Of a stretch of 64,000 bases of DNA, positions 1 through 8,606 are shown in pieces. The position numbers were made by a program, and so were the translations under genes. How positions within the stretch are numbered: the first letter of the stretch is position 1; every line of letters starts with the position of its first letter. The notes under the pieces are model-generated. The model was not told the DNA's origin and did no database searches. It worked only from the letters and a program-made list of their open reading frames with translations. Location of the stretch: assembly GCA_964484205.1 (NCBI GenBank), contig CAZAEZ010000006.1, positions 118,493 to 182,492 on the forward strand. The letters are read 5' to 3'. Source of the DNA: M3007 sp964484205 (GTDB lineage: Bacteria; Bacteroidota; Bacteroidia; Chitinophagales; Saprospiraceae).

Positions 1-671
1 ACCGAATACCAGGTGTACTCCAGCATAAACACTTTGTCGCCCAAGCCAATGCCCAATGCGCCCCCGGAAGCGCCTTCGCCGATCACGTAACACAGAATGG
101 GCACCCGCAATTGCGCCATTTCAAACAAATTCCGCGCAATGGCCTCTGCCTGGCCACGCTGTTCGGCTTCCAGGCCCGGGTAAGCGCCCGGTGTATCGAT
201 CAGGGTGACCACCGGGATGCCAAAACGCTCAGCCATTTTCATCAGTCGGAGCGCTTTGCGGTACCCTTCCGGGTTGGCCATGCCGAAATTGCGGTATTGC
301 CGCATCTTGGTGTTCACGCCTTTCTGATGCCCGATGACCATCAGCGGCTGCCCTTCGATGGTGGCCAGGCCACTCACGATGGCGTGGTCGTCGCCGCCGC
401 AGCGGTCTCCGTGCAACTCGATGAATTTATCGCACATGGTGGTCACGTAGTACATCGTGTAGGGCCGCTCCGGATGCCGGGAGAGCTGCACCTTTTGCCA
501 GCCGTTGAGTTTGGCGTAAATCTCCTTGCGCTTTTTCTGGATCTTGCTTTCCAGTTTGCGGATCATGTCCGACACGTCTACTTCGCCTTTTTCGCCGACC
601 TCGCGCAACTTCTCCAGTTGCTCGTACAGCGCTTCAAGGGGTTTTTCAAAATCCATGAAAATCATAGCCAT
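1..671 (-). CDS. accA: Acetyl-CoA carboxylase carboxyltransferase subunit alpha, C-terminus cut by window edge
   Basis: AccA pairs with AccD to transfer the carboxyl group from biotin to acetyl-CoA, making malonyl-CoA for fatty acid synthesis in the cytoplasm. About 223 codons are present. The N-terminus (MAMIFMDFEKPLEALYEQLE) matches the usual DFE-P-I/L-xxL-xxQ opening of the family. Further in, the sequence holds the family's GYRKALRLM and TLIDTPGAYPG motifs and GEGASGGALGIG, which form the acyl-CoA binding crotonase-like fold. The gene runs off the left edge. ATG codons at 671, 665 and 656 are all in frame. I chose 671 because the region around it is conserved in the decayed copy at 2254. 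A TACCTTTG promoter element lies 65 bases upstream. Confidence 0.95.
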   Translation of the reverse strand, partial: MAMIFMDFEKPLEALYEQLEKLREVGEKGEVDVSDMIRKLESKIQKKRKEIYAKLNGWQKVQLSRHPERPYTMYYVTTMCDKFIELHGDRCGGDDHAIVSGLATIEGQPLMVIGHQKGVNTKMRQYRNFGMANPEGYRKALRLMKMAERFGIPVVTLIDTPGAYPGLEAEQRGQAEAIARNLFEMAQLRVPILCYVIGEGASGGALGIGLGDKVFMLEYTWYS

Positions 672-735
672 GGTGCAATTCGATGGTGGTTTGACATTTG
701 ACTCTGCCGGGCTGCTTACCCGAAGAGCCGAAGGG

Positions 736-743
736 CAAAGGTA
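736..743 (-). promoter_or_regulatory. accA promoter -7 element
   Basis: On the minus strand this reads TACCTTTG, a perfect match to the Bacteroidota -7 consensus TAnnTTTG. It lies 65 bases before the accA start. No clear -33 TTTG is seen at the usual spacing. The equivalent site in the decayed copy near 2.3 kb reads TGCCCTTG. Confidence 0.6.
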
Positions 744-938
744 CGCTATGGCTGAGGGAAAAAGAAAGGCAGGAAAACTTTCCTGGTTTTATCCGGCTTT
801 AGTCAAAAACTCAAGATAGGGTGCGGTTTATAGGTATAGCCTCATCATAAACTACAAAATCCCGGGCCAACAAAAAGCCGGCCCGGGACCTTCAAAGATG
901 CCAATCAGCATCCGAAAAGTTCAATAATCAGTCTTTCT

Positions 939-1901
939 TCAAAGCGGAAGAATACCAGAAACGACAACATTCAGCTGTACGGTAGCCTCCGCCGAAACAG
1001 CAATACCCGTCAGGTTAAGTCCACCCAGCACATCCAGCACAAGCGTACCTTTTTCCTCGAATTGGCCGTCGTTGTTGCTGTCTTGGTAGCCTACGAAATG
1101 CAGTTCATACTGTCCTTCCTCCAGGAAAGAGAGCGTGTAATTGCCGTTCGCATCGCACACATTACTGGACACCGCGTTTTTAAACATGATGCCGCTGCTG
1201 CCCTGGGGTTGTTTTTCCTGATCGGTAAAGGTGCCTTTTTTGTAGGCATACACCACAATTTTGGTTCCGGCAAGCGCCAGTGGGTCGGTACATTGGCCCT
1301 GGATGGACCCCGCTTTGCCTTTTACGGCCAGGCGTGTGGCGGTACTAAGCTCGGAGTCGGTCACAAACTCATATGCGCTGGTTGCCGGCGCCGAACCGTA
1401 CCTGACTGCTTTGCGGAGGTCGAAGTCGATAACGGCTGTAGCGTTGCTGTTGTTGGAAACATCCAACTTGCCAGCGCCAATCCTGATCTCGTTGGCTGCG
1501 CCGGCAGTGGCTTTCACCGCATGCTTGACACCGTCTTTGGTAAGCACATAACAACCTGGCGACGTGCCGTTGGCATCGGCGTCATAGTCGAGCACCAGCC
1601 GCACATCGCTATGTGAACCGACATCAACAGTGCCTGCGCCGAGGGCTTTTACCTGACCATTCTGATAGGCCATCAGGTCGATGGTTTGTTTTCCGGAGAA
1701 GTTGTCGATATCCTGACCGTCCACTTTAACTGCAACAACGGTCACAAAAACGCCTTGAATGTTGGCATCATCAATCGGGGCATCGGTAATCTCGAAGGAT
1801 ACCTGCCCGGTGCCGGAAGGGTTTTCGTCTTTTGTGCAATTGCTAAAACCGATCGTCAGGATTGCCGCAAAGGCTGCGGACATAAACAGGGATACTTTCA
1901 T
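939..1901 (-). CDS. DUF4382-containing secreted lipoprotein
   Basis: This 320-residue protein starts with a signal peptide ending in SNC (Cys22), which suggests a lipoprotein. Residues about 33-185 match the DUF4382 pattern: FEITDAPIDDANIQGVFVTV, then VGSHSDVRLVLDYD and a region with AVRYGS. The C-terminal third (from about 195) resembles a carboxypeptidase-regulatory-like beta sandwich, with YTLSFLEEGQYELHFVGY followed by D-rich SNNDGQFEEKG. The function is unknown. Family members are envelope proteins of Bacteroidota and related phyla. The gene stands alone, codirectional with accA but separated from it by about 270 bases. Confidence 0.8.
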   Translation of the reverse strand: MKVSLFMSAAFAAILTIGFSNCTKDENPSGTGQVSFEITDAPIDDANIQGVFVTVVAVKVDGQDIDNFSGKQTIDLMAYQNGQVKALGAGTVDVGSHSDVRLVLDYDADANGTSPGCYVLTKDGVKHAVKATAGAANEIRIGAGKLDVSNNSNATAVIDFDLRKAVRYGSAPATSAYEFVTDSELSTATRLAVKGKAGSIQGQCTDPLALAGTKIVVYAYKKGTFTDQEKQPQGSSGIMFKNAVSSNVCDANGNYTLSFLEEGQYELHFVGYQDSNNDGQFEEKGTLVLDVLGGLNLTGIAVSAEATVQLNVVVSGILPL

Positions 1902-2179
1902 AGGATAGAAATTAGATGAACAAATAAATTAAAATGAAAGTATGTCTGTTTCGATAGGCTGTTGCGTAGCGTTTTAAGGCCCCGGAGGGGGACAAGGATA
2001 GTGTTTGTTTGATCTGATATTCATCCGGGGAACAGGGGACTTATTTAACGCCGGGCCATTTGAATCTTATTGTTTGGGTAAGGGCTTACACAGCTCTATT
2101 TTAACCTTTTCAGGGTATACATGTGGGGAATAATACCCAGGCACCAGAATGCCTACCTGGGGGATTACCCTTGCCGGAC

Positions 2180-2254
2180 CTACGCCCTGCCTACCTTCAG
2201 TTGTTTAAAAAGCATATCGAGGCGTATTTTAAAATCCATGAAAATCATAGCCAT
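2180..2254 (-). pseudogene. Decayed copy of the accA 5' end (24 codons)
   Basis: This short frame starts with the same eight codons as accA (MAMIFMDF). It continues with a diverged but alignable stretch (KIRLDMLFKQLK against EKPLEALYEQLE in accA) and stops after 24 codons. It lies inside a roughly 145-bp segment that repeats the accA upstream region. I read it as the remnant of a partial duplication, not a functional peptide gene, because its promoter is damaged and its reading frame ends where similarity to accA ends. Confidence 0.7.
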
Positions 2255-2375
2255 GGTGCAATTCGATGGTGCTTTGACATTGAATCCCGCCGGGTTGTAT
2301 ACCCGAGGAGCCGGAGGGCAAGGGCACACTATGCTCAAGGGAAAAAGAAAGGTGGGAAAAGTTTCGGGCTTTGAT
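2229..2375. repeat. Duplicated accA leader and upstream region (partner at about 643-790)
   Basis: The two segments can be aligned by eye over about 145 bases. They include identical runs around the start codons (AAAATCCATGAAAATCATAG and CCATGGTGCAATTCGATGGT) and shared upstream stretches such as GAGGGAAAAAGAAAGG-like sequence. Differences are mostly single-base changes. The DUF4382 gene lies between the two copies. Confidence 0.75.
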
Positions 2376-2431
2376 AAAAATAAACCGGCGTATCGTGCGC
2401 GAGGTGGCTGGGCACGTTGCTCGCAAAAAAC

Positions 2432-2462
2432 AAAAAAGGCCCAGCGTGTGCTGAGCCTTTTT
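2432..2462 (-). terminator. Rho-independent terminator after tRNA-Asp
   Basis: On the minus strand an 8-bp stem GGCTCAGC/GCTGGGCC (one G-U pair) encloses a 4-base loop and is followed by a T-rich run. It lies directly downstream of the tRNA. Confidence 0.8.
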
Positions 2463-2463
2463 G

Positions 2464-2538
2464 CGGTCCGGACGGGACTTGAACCCGCGACCCCATGCGT
2501 GACAGGCATGTATTCTAACCAAACTGAACTACCGGACC
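2464..2538 (-). tRNA. tRNA-Asp (anticodon GTC)
   Basis: The minus strand folds as a cloverleaf. The acceptor stem is GGTCCGG/CCGGACC, the anticodon loop CTGTCAC carries GTC, the T loop contains GGTTCAAGTCC, and the discriminator base is G as expected for tRNA-Asp. CCA is not encoded: the following bases are CAA. It is followed at once by a terminator and preceded by a TATCTTTG promoter element. Confidence 0.95.
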
Positions 2539-2563
2539 TGAGGTGCTTTCTTTTAAAGCGGGG

Positions 2564-2571
2564 CAAAGATA
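2564..2571 (-). promoter_or_regulatory. tRNA-Asp promoter -7 element
   Basis: TATCTTTG on the minus strand, 26 bases upstream of the mature tRNA 5' end, matches TAnnTTTG. A TTG lies 21 bases further upstream, close to -33 spacing. Confidence 0.6.
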
Positions 2572-2691
2572 AGCGAATGCTTTTTGTTTGTGCAAGCTGG
2601 ATTGAAAAAAAATCGGGGAAAACGAGCTGCTCAGCCTGTCTTGAAAATAATCCGCCAAGCCCCAGCGTTTCTGCCCCCAAACAAATTTCCC

Positions 2692-3171
2692 ATGCGCATT
2701 TCAAAAATACTGCTCTTCACGGCACTCGCTTTTTCGGCGACGGCCTGCTACAACTACGCAAAATTTCTAGCCCAGGAACGCGGCATGCTCGCCCGGGTGG
2801 CTGCCTCCAACATCCAGGCGGAGCAAAAACTCGATTCGCTGCTGGCCTCCGGTGTGCGGGTGATGGAAACAGCTCTCAAGCCCATAAACCCGGTTAAAGG
2901 CGGCAAACTCGTAGCCCAATATTACGACCAGAACGAGCGGGCCATGGAGACCATCGTCGCACAGGTTAACGGCGAGTTCAACCGCATGAGCCTGCTCGAT
3001 CAGGGTATTTTCACGGCCAGCGTCGTCCGGAAACCTTATGCCCGGAAGTTTGCCGACCTGTATCCGAAGTTTAAAAAGAAATACAATCAGGTGAAAACGG
3101 CGGCAAAGTTTATTGGCTTCTTCGCCAAAGCATTTGGGAAGTTGGGCAAACTGGTAAATTTGCTGGGCTAA
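2692..3171 (+). CDS. Small lipoprotein of unknown function
   Basis: This 159-residue protein begins MRISKILLFTALAFSATAC, a signal peptide with a lipobox ending at Cys19. The mature part is mostly helical and charged (AEQKLDSLLASGVRVMETAL, then a Lys-rich stretch near residues 125-145) and ends in a hydrophobic helix rich in Gly, Leu and Phe. I do not recognise a family. The ATG at 2692 is preferred to earlier in-frame codons because it begins a clean signal peptide. It ends 13 bases before the DUF2024 gene, so the two are probably cotranscribed. Confidence 0.65.
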   Translation: MRISKILLFTALAFSATACYNYAKFLAQERGMLARVAASNIQAEQKLDSLLASGVRVMETALKPINPVKGGKLVAQYYDQNERAMETIVAQVNGEFNRMSLLDQGIFTASVVRKPYARKFADLYPKFKKKYNQVKTAAKFIGFFAKAFGKLGKLVNLLG

Positions 3172-3184
3172 AAAAATTCCTGCC

Positions 3185-3571
3185 ATGCAAGTAGCCGTAT
3201 TCGATACATACGTGCGGAAACCGGACGGCGTTACGGTGCATTTCGACATCATCGTTCCAAAAGATTTGCCGCCGGAGCAGGCAATTGCCTTCGGTGAAAA
3301 ACACGTTGAAGCATTCCTGCCGGAAGGGAAAATCTCTGCCCGCGAATGCCAGTTTTGTCATATCGAAGAACCTTCACCGGAAATGATTTTGGCCATCGAA
3401 TCCCAAGGCTACTTCATCCTGGAATTTGAGGATATACCCGCCAGCTTGCCTGAAAGCCCAACTCGCCGGCAACTAATCATGCACATCCGCGCCAACAGCG
3501 AAACACACCGATTTGCAAGTTTTCACAGCCTTGGCGAGGAAGAATTATGGCTGCTCGTCTGGGCTTTATAG
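3185..3571 (+). CDS. DUF2024 family protein
   Basis: This is a 128-residue cytoplasmic protein. The first 85 or so residues match DUF2024: VAVFDTYVRKPDGVTVHFDI, then ARECQFCHIEEPSPEMILAI and GYFILEFED. The function is unknown. The remaining 40 residues are an extension beyond the usual family length, with no recognised motif. It follows the small lipoprotein gene by 13 bases. Confidence 0.8.
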   Translation: MQVAVFDTYVRKPDGVTVHFDIIVPKDLPPEQAIAFGEKHVEAFLPEGKISARECQFCHIEEPSPEMILAIESQGYFILEFEDIPASLPESPTRRQLIMHIRANSETHRFASFHSLGEEELWLLVWAL

Positions 3572-3582
3572 CTGATTTTTTT

Positions 3583-3635
3583 GAATCCGCGCAAATCCGC
3601 GTTTCGCCGAAGGCGAATCCGCGTCATCCGCGTTC
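3583..3635. repeat. Short ATCCGCG repeats
   Basis: Four copies of ATCCGCG occur within 53 bases, interrupted by a small hairpin, TTCGCC-GAA-GGCGAA. Such ATCCGCG tracts are seen between genes in many Bacteroidota genomes. They lie in the 198-base gap before ppdK. No promoter is obvious in that gap. Confidence 0.6.
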
Positions 3636-3769
3636 GATATCAAACTCCGAGACACGCCACCCACGCACGGTGACAATCTTCACCCTAAAGGATGATTTTC
3701 CACAATAGCAAGGCTGACTGGAGAGCTTAGGTTGCGCTTCGTTTTATTTGATCATCAACCAACGAAGTT

Positions 3770-6508
3770 ATGCCTGCCCAGTCAAAATATGTGTACGTAT
3801 TCGGCGCCTCCAAAACGGAAGGCGCAGCCGATATGAAAAGCCTGCTCGGCGGTAAAGGCGCCAATCTGGCCGAAATGTGCCGCCTCGGTATTGTCGTCCC
3901 TTCAGGGTTCACCATCACCACCGAAGCCTGCAATATTTACAGCCAAACCGGGCGTGAAAAGGTGCTCAAACTGATCGAAAGGGAAGTGAAGCAAGGCGTC
4001 GCTTTTATCGAAAAAGAAATGGGCAAAAAGTTCGGCGATCCCGTCGATCCCCTGCTGCTTTCGGTACGGTCGGGCGCCCGGGCTTCCATGCCCGGTATGA
4101 TGGACACGGTGCTCAACCTTGGCCTCAACGACGATGCCGTGCTGGCACTTGCCAAAAAAACAAACAACGAACGCTTTGCCTGGGACTCCTACCGGCGCTT
4201 CATCCAAATGTACGGCGATGTGGTCATGGGCCTCAAACCCGCCTCAAAAGAAGACCACGACCCCTTTGAAGTGGTCATGGATACCGTCAAGGAAGAACGC
4301 GGGGTACAACTCGACACCGACCTGGATGCCGACGCGTTGAAAGATCTCGTGCGCCGGTTTAAAGCCCTGATCCGTGCCCGCCTGGGCCGGGATTTTCCCA
4401 CCGATCCCTATGCGCAACTCTGGGGCTCCATTTTTGCCGTTTTTGAAAGCTGGAACAACGACCGCGCCAAGGTGTACCGCGAGCTGAACGACATCCCGGA
4501 ATCCTGGGGCACCGCAGTCAACATTCAGGCCATGGTGTTCGGCAACCTGGGCAACACCAGCGCAACCGGCGTAGCTTTCACCCGCGATGCCGGCACCGGA
4601 GAAGATCTGTTCAACGGCGAGTTTCTGGTAAACGCCCAGGGCGAGGATGTCGTGGCCGGTATTCGCACGCCGTTGCAGGTTACCCACGAGGGTTCCAAAC
4701 GCTGGGCCCAACTGGCCCGGGTGAGCGAGGCCGAACGCCGGGAAAAATATCCCTCGCTGGAGGAACTGATGCCCGAGGTGTTCAAGCAGCTGATCGAAGC
4801 GGAAACGACCCTGGAAAATCACTACAAAGACATGCAGGATGTGGAGTTTACCATCGAAGAAGGCAAACTCTGGATGTTGCAAACCCGCAATGGCAAGCGC
4901 ACCGGCGCGGCCATGGTTCGCATTGCCATGGAAATGCTGCGCCAGGGCATGATCGATGAAAAAACGGCGATCATGCGCGTAGACCCTGCCCGACTCGATG
5001 AATTGCTGCACCCGGTATTCGACGAAAAAGCGCTCAAAAACGCCAACATCCTCGCCCGGGGTTTGCCTGCCTCCCCCGGTGCTGCCAGCGGCCACATCGT
5101 CTTTTTTGCCGATGAGGCAGAATCCTGGGTAAAAAACGGCAAACCGATTATTCTCGTCCGGCTCGAAACGTCGCCCGAAGACCTTCGCGGCATGAGCCTG
5201 GCCCAGGGTATCCTGACTGCCCGCGGCGGCATGACCTCGCATGCTGCCGTGGTGGCGCGCGGTATGGGGAAATGTTGTGTTTCCGGTGCAGGCGCCATTC
5301 ATGTAAATTACAAAACCCGCACCATGTCGGTCGACGGCCACACCTACAAAGAAGGCGACTGGATTTCGCTGAACGGCACCACAGGTGAAGTCATCGAAGG
5401 ACAAATCACGACCCGCGATGCCGAACTCAGCGGCGATTTTGGCGCGCTGATGCAACTGACCGACAAGTACAAACGCCTGGGCATTCGCACCAATGCCGAC
5501 ACCCCGGATGAAGCCGTCATTGCGCACAATTTCGGCGCAGCCGGTATCGGCCTCTGCCGCACCGAGCACATGTTTTTTGAAGGCGACCGGATCATGGCGG
5601 TCCGGGAAATGATCCTTGCCGATACCGAAGCCGAACGGCGGGCGGCACTGGCTAAAATTTTACCCATGCAGCGCGGCGACTTTGAGGGACTTTTCGAAGC
5701 CATGAATGATCTTCCGGTCATTATTCGCCTGCTCGACCCGCCTCTGCACGAGTTTTTGCCCAACGACGCCGACAGCCAGGAAGAACTGGCGCAAACCATG
5801 GGCGTCAAACCGAGCCGGATCAAAGCCCGGGTAGAGGAATTGCATGAAGTAAACCCGATGATGGGCCACCGCGGTTGCCGCCTGGGTATCACGTACCCGG
5901 AAATTACGGAAATGCAAACGCGGGCGATCATTGAGGCGGCATTGAACGTGCAGGAAAAAGGCTTTAAACCGATAGCGGAAATTATGATCCCGCTGGTCGG
6001 CAGTGTGCGCGAGTTCAACCTGCAAGCCAACCTGATCCGCCGCACGGCCGGGCAGGTTTTCGCAGAGCGCGGCGAATCGCTGCCCTACCTGGTAGGGACC
6101 ATGATCGAAACGCCGCGTGCTGCCCTCGTGGCCGACAGCATTGCCGGACAAGCGGAGTTTTTCTCCTTCGGAACCAATGATCTGACGCAAATGACCATGG
6201 GCTTTTCCCGCGATGATATCGGGAAATTTCTGCCCAGCTACATCAAACAGGCGATTTACGAACGCGACCCGTTCCAATCGATCGACCAGAAAGGCGTAGG
6301 CATTTTAGTCGATATGGCCGTGAAAAAAGGAAAAGCCACCCGCCCCAACATGGAAATCGGTATTTGCGGCGAACACGGTGGCGACCCGGCATCGGTGCAT
6401 TTTTTCCACCGGGTTGGTATGGACTATGTGAGCTGCTCGCCGTTCCGGGTGCCCATAGCCCGGTTGGCAGCAGCCCAGGCGGCTATTCAGGAAGGAAACG
6501 CAAAGTGA
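3770..6508 (+). CDS. ppdK: Pyruvate, phosphate dikinase
   Basis: PPDK interconverts pyruvate, ATP and phosphate with PEP, AMP and pyrophosphate. The 912-residue length is normal. The N-terminal nucleotide-binding domain begins KYVYVFGASKTEGAADMKSL with GGKGANLAEM. The swivelling phosphohistidine domain has GGMTSHAAVVARGMG with the catalytic histidine at about residue 491. The C-terminal PEP/pyruvate barrel has GTMIETPRA, FGTNDLTQMT and GICGEHGGDPASV with its catalytic cysteine. It stands alone between a repeat-bearing gap and a convergent transporter gene. It probably supports gluconeogenesis or pyrophosphate-linked glycolysis. Confidence 0.98.
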   Translation: MPAQSKYVYVFGASKTEGAADMKSLLGGKGANLAEMCRLGIVVPSGFTITTEACNIYSQTGREKVLKLIEREVKQGVAFIEKEMGKKFGDPVDPLLLSVRSGARASMPGMMDTVLNLGLNDDAVLALAKKTNNERFAWDSYRRFIQMYGDVVMGLKPASKEDHDPFEVVMDTVKEERGVQLDTDLDADALKDLVRRFKALIRARLGRDFPTDPYAQLWGSIFAVFESWNNDRAKVYRELNDIPESWGTAVNIQAMVFGNLGNTSATGVAFTRDAGTGEDLFNGEFLVNAQGEDVVAGIRTPLQVTHEGSKRWAQLARVSEAERREKYPSLEELMPEVFKQLIEAETTLENHYKDMQDVEFTIEEGKLWMLQTRNGKRTGAAMVRIAMEMLRQGMIDEKTAIMRVDPARLDELLHPVFDEKALKNANILARGLPASPGAASGHIVFFADEAESWVKNGKPIILVRLETSPEDLRGMSLAQGILTARGGMTSHAAVVARGMGKCCVSGAGAIHVNYKTRTMSVDGHTYKEGDWISLNGTTGEVIEGQITTRDAELSGDFGALMQLTDKYKRLGIRTNADTPDEAVIAHNFGAAGIGLCRTEHMFFEGDRIMAVREMILADTEAERRAALAKILPMQRGDFEGLFEAMNDLPVIIRLLDPPLHEFLPNDADSQEELAQTMGVKPSRIKARVEELHEVNPMMGHRGCRLGITYPEITEMQTRAIIEAALNVQEKGFKPIAEIMIPLVGSVREFNLQANLIRRTAGQVFAERGESLPYLVGTMIETPRAALVADSIAGQAEFFSFGTNDLTQMTMGFSRDDIGKFLPSYIKQAIYERDPFQSIDQKGVGILVDMAVKKGKATRPNMEIGICGEHGGDPASVHFFHRVGMDYVSCSPFRVPIARLAAAQAAIQEGNAK

Positions 6509-6582
6509 GTATTTTCGGGGCTGTTCATTTTCCCGGAGCGCACTCAACGGAGTGGCGCCGGGAAAAACCGGACAGCCCCTTT

Positions 6583-7749
6583 TTACAAGACTTTTAAAAT
6601 ACCGGCCACACCCAGCCAACTCATCACCACGACGACCAACCAACCGGCTACCGTCAAAGCCAGCGGATGCCGGTAGCCATCTTTGGTTTGCCCAACGGCC
6701 AGCAGCACTACCGCCAGGGCCACCGGCAAAATAAGTCCGTTCAGCGCGCCGGCCCAGATCAGCAATTGTACCGGCTTGCCAATGCCGACCAAAATTAGCA
6801 TCGAAATCAAAATAAACCCGGTGGTTAGCCAACGGTGGTTTCGGTCGAGCACCGCATGCCAGGTTCGGATAAACGAAACCGAGGTATACGCCGAACCAAT
6901 CACCGAGGTGATGGCCGCACACCACATCGCCAGGCCAAACAAGTGGTAACCTGTTTCGCCGACGGCGAGCCGGAACACGCTGGCCGGCGGGTTTTCAGGG
7001 TCCAACGCCATACCCTTCGACAGCACACCCAAAGCGGCTAAAAACAACACGTAGCGCATAATCGCCGTAACCAAAATGCCCGTAGCGGCACTGCGCTGCA
7101 CCTCCGGCAAGGCTGCCTGACTCTGCACCCCGGCATCCAGCAGCCGGTGCGCCCCGGCAAAACTGATGTACCCGCCAACGGTGCCACCGACAAGGGTGAT
7201 AATTGCCAAGGCATCGAGTTTTTCCGGCCAAACGGTGCGCCACAGGGCCTCACCAACCGGCGGCCGCGCCGAAATGGCCACATAAACGGTCAGGCCCAAC
7301 AACAACACGCCGAGTAACTTTACCAAAACATCCATCAATCGCCCGGCATCTTTCATCCAGAAAATCAAAATGGCCAGGGCGCTGCTGAGCACTGCGGCGG
7401 TAGTGACATCCATGCCGCTCAGCGCGTTCATTCCAAGCCCGCAACCCCCAATATTACCAATGTTAAACGCCAGCCCGCCCAGCGCAACCAGCCCGCCCAG
7501 AAAATAACCCAAACCGGGAACCAGGCTATCGGCCACTTCCTGTGCCCGCTGGTTGCGGACCACCAGGATGCGCCAGATGTTGAATTGTGCCCCCAGGTCG
7601 AGCAACACCGAAACCAGAATGACAAAGCCGAACGAGGCGAGCAATTGTTCGGAAAAGACCGCCGTTTGAGTCAGAAACCCGGGACCGATGGCCGAAGTGG
7701 CCATGAGAAATGCGGCGCCGAGCAAAGCGGAGTTGGGTCGTTTTTTCAT
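6583..7749 (-). CDS. NRAMP-fold transporter of the 5-oxoprolinase operon (YcsG-like)
   Basis: This 388-residue membrane protein has about 11 hydrophobic segments and the NRAMP family architecture. Genes like it sit beside pxpABC homologues in other bacteria (ycsG in the Bacillus subtilis ycsF-kip region). The metal ligands of true NRAMP carriers are missing. TM1 reads AIGPGFLTQTA (residues 20-30) instead of DPGN, and the TM6 region reads GGTVGGYISFAGAHR (188-202) instead of a Met-Pro-His motif. I infer a substrate other than Mn or Fe, possibly 5-oxoproline. The start at 7749 gives a normal N-terminus. It is last in the pxp operon. Confidence 0.8.
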   Translation of the reverse strand: MKKRPNSALLGAAFLMATSAIGPGFLTQTAVFSEQLLASFGFVILVSVLLDLGAQFNIWRILVVRNQRAQEVADSLVPGLGYFLGGLVALGGLAFNIGNIGGCGLGMNALSGMDVTTAAVLSSALAILIFWMKDAGRLMDVLVKLLGVLLLGLTVYVAISARPPVGEALWRTVWPEKLDALAIITLVGGTVGGYISFAGAHRLLDAGVQSQAALPEVQRSAATGILVTAIMRYVLFLAALGVLSKGMALDPENPPASVFRLAVGETGYHLFGLAMWCAAITSVIGSAYTSVSFIRTWHAVLDRNHRWLTTGFILISMLILVGIGKPVQLLIWAGALNGLILPVALAVVLLAVGQTKDGYRHPLALTVAGWLVVVVMSWLGVAGILKVL

Positions 7750-7773
7750 AAGAAAATTGGGTTTTCCATGGCC

Positions 7774-7808
7774 TACTCGTCCTACGACTTCAAGTCGTAG
7801 GACGAGTA
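7774..7808. repeat. Dispersed 35-bp palindrome, copy 1
   Basis: Two perfectly complementary 17-base arms (TACTCGTCCTACGACTT and its complement) flank a single C. It lies between pxpA and the NRAMP-like gene. A near-identical palindrome is at 55379-55413 and a half copy at 63755-63774. Confidence 0.85.
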
Positions 7809-7810
7809 AG

Positions 7811-8548
7811 CTACGGTGCCTGAACGCCAATCTGTTTTTCCAATAAAAATGCCCGCACAGCCCCGGCAAATTCCACGGCATATTCCCCGTCGCCGTGCAG
7901 GCAAATGGTTTCGGCGACTATGGGCACCACGGTCCCGTCCATAGCCCGCACTGTTTTTTTCTGCACCATATTCCAAACCTGTTCCAGGCATTTTTGGGTA
8001 TCCTCGATAAGCGCCCCCGGTTGCGTGCGCGGGGTTAACGAACCATCCGGCTGGTAGCTGCGGTCGGCAAAAACCTCACTGGCTGTCGTCAGGCCAAGTG
8101 TCTTTGCCTGCTCAATGGAAACGCTTCCGCTCAAACCGTACAAAATCAGCGACGAGTCAAAATCAAATACGGCATGGGCGATCGCAAAGGCCAATTCGGC
8201 GTCCTTGGCGGCCATGTTGTACAGGGCGCCGTGCGGTTTCACGTGGTGCAGTGCCGCACCGGCAGCCTGTGCTATGGCGTGCAGTTTTTTGAGTTGGGTA
8301 GTCACCAAATCGTAGTAGGCCTGTTTGGACATTTTGATTGCTTTTCGACCAAAATTTTCCTTGTCGTCAAACCCCGGGTGCGCCCCGATTGCCACCCCGT
8401 TTTTTACCGCCAGGTCGACGGTACGCCGCATGGTGTCGTCGTCGCCGGCGTGAAAACCACAGGCAATATTGGCCGAGCTGATGAGCGGCATCAGGGCTGC
8501 ATCGTTCGGATAGCCTTCACCGAGATCGCAATTCAGATCGATTGACAT
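7811..8548 (-). CDS. pxpA: 5-oxoprolinase subunit A (LamB/YcsF family)
   Basis: PxpA acts with PxpB and PxpC as an ATP-dependent 5-oxoprolinase that opens pyroglutamate to glutamate. The 245-residue protein starts SIDLNCDLGEGYPNDAALMP. It also has the family motifs SANIACGFHAGD, GAHPGFDD, HVKPHGALYN, EVFADRSYQPDGSL and ICLHGD. ATG 8548 is chosen because the DLNCDLGE motif normally starts a few residues after Met. It follows pxpC by 58 bases in the same operon. Confidence 0.95.
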   Translation of the reverse strand: MSIDLNCDLGEGYPNDAALMPLISSANIACGFHAGDDDTMRRTVDLAVKNGVAIGAHPGFDDKENFGRKAIKMSKQAYYDLVTTQLKKLHAIAQAAGAALHHVKPHGALYNMAAKDAELAFAIAHAVFDFDSSLILYGLSGSVSIEQAKTLGLTTASEVFADRSYQPDGSLTPRTQPGALIEDTQKCLEQVWNMVQKKTVRAMDGTVVPIVAETICLHGDGEYAVEFAGAVRAFLLEKQIGVQAP

Positions 8549-8606
8549 GTTTGTTTTTTTGATAAAAAATACAACATCCCGGTTTTTCAAAGTCATTACA
8601 AAATTG

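Noticed and set aside
3583..3635. Possible iteron-type replication origin
   Set aside because: The ATCCGCG units are few and irregular, without DnaA boxes or a replication gene nearby. They fit a common intergenic repeat.
4244..5569. A 441-codon open frame on the minus strand across ppdK
   Set aside because: It lies wholly within a clearly real PPDK gene, has His/Gly/Phe-rich shadow composition and no family resemblance.
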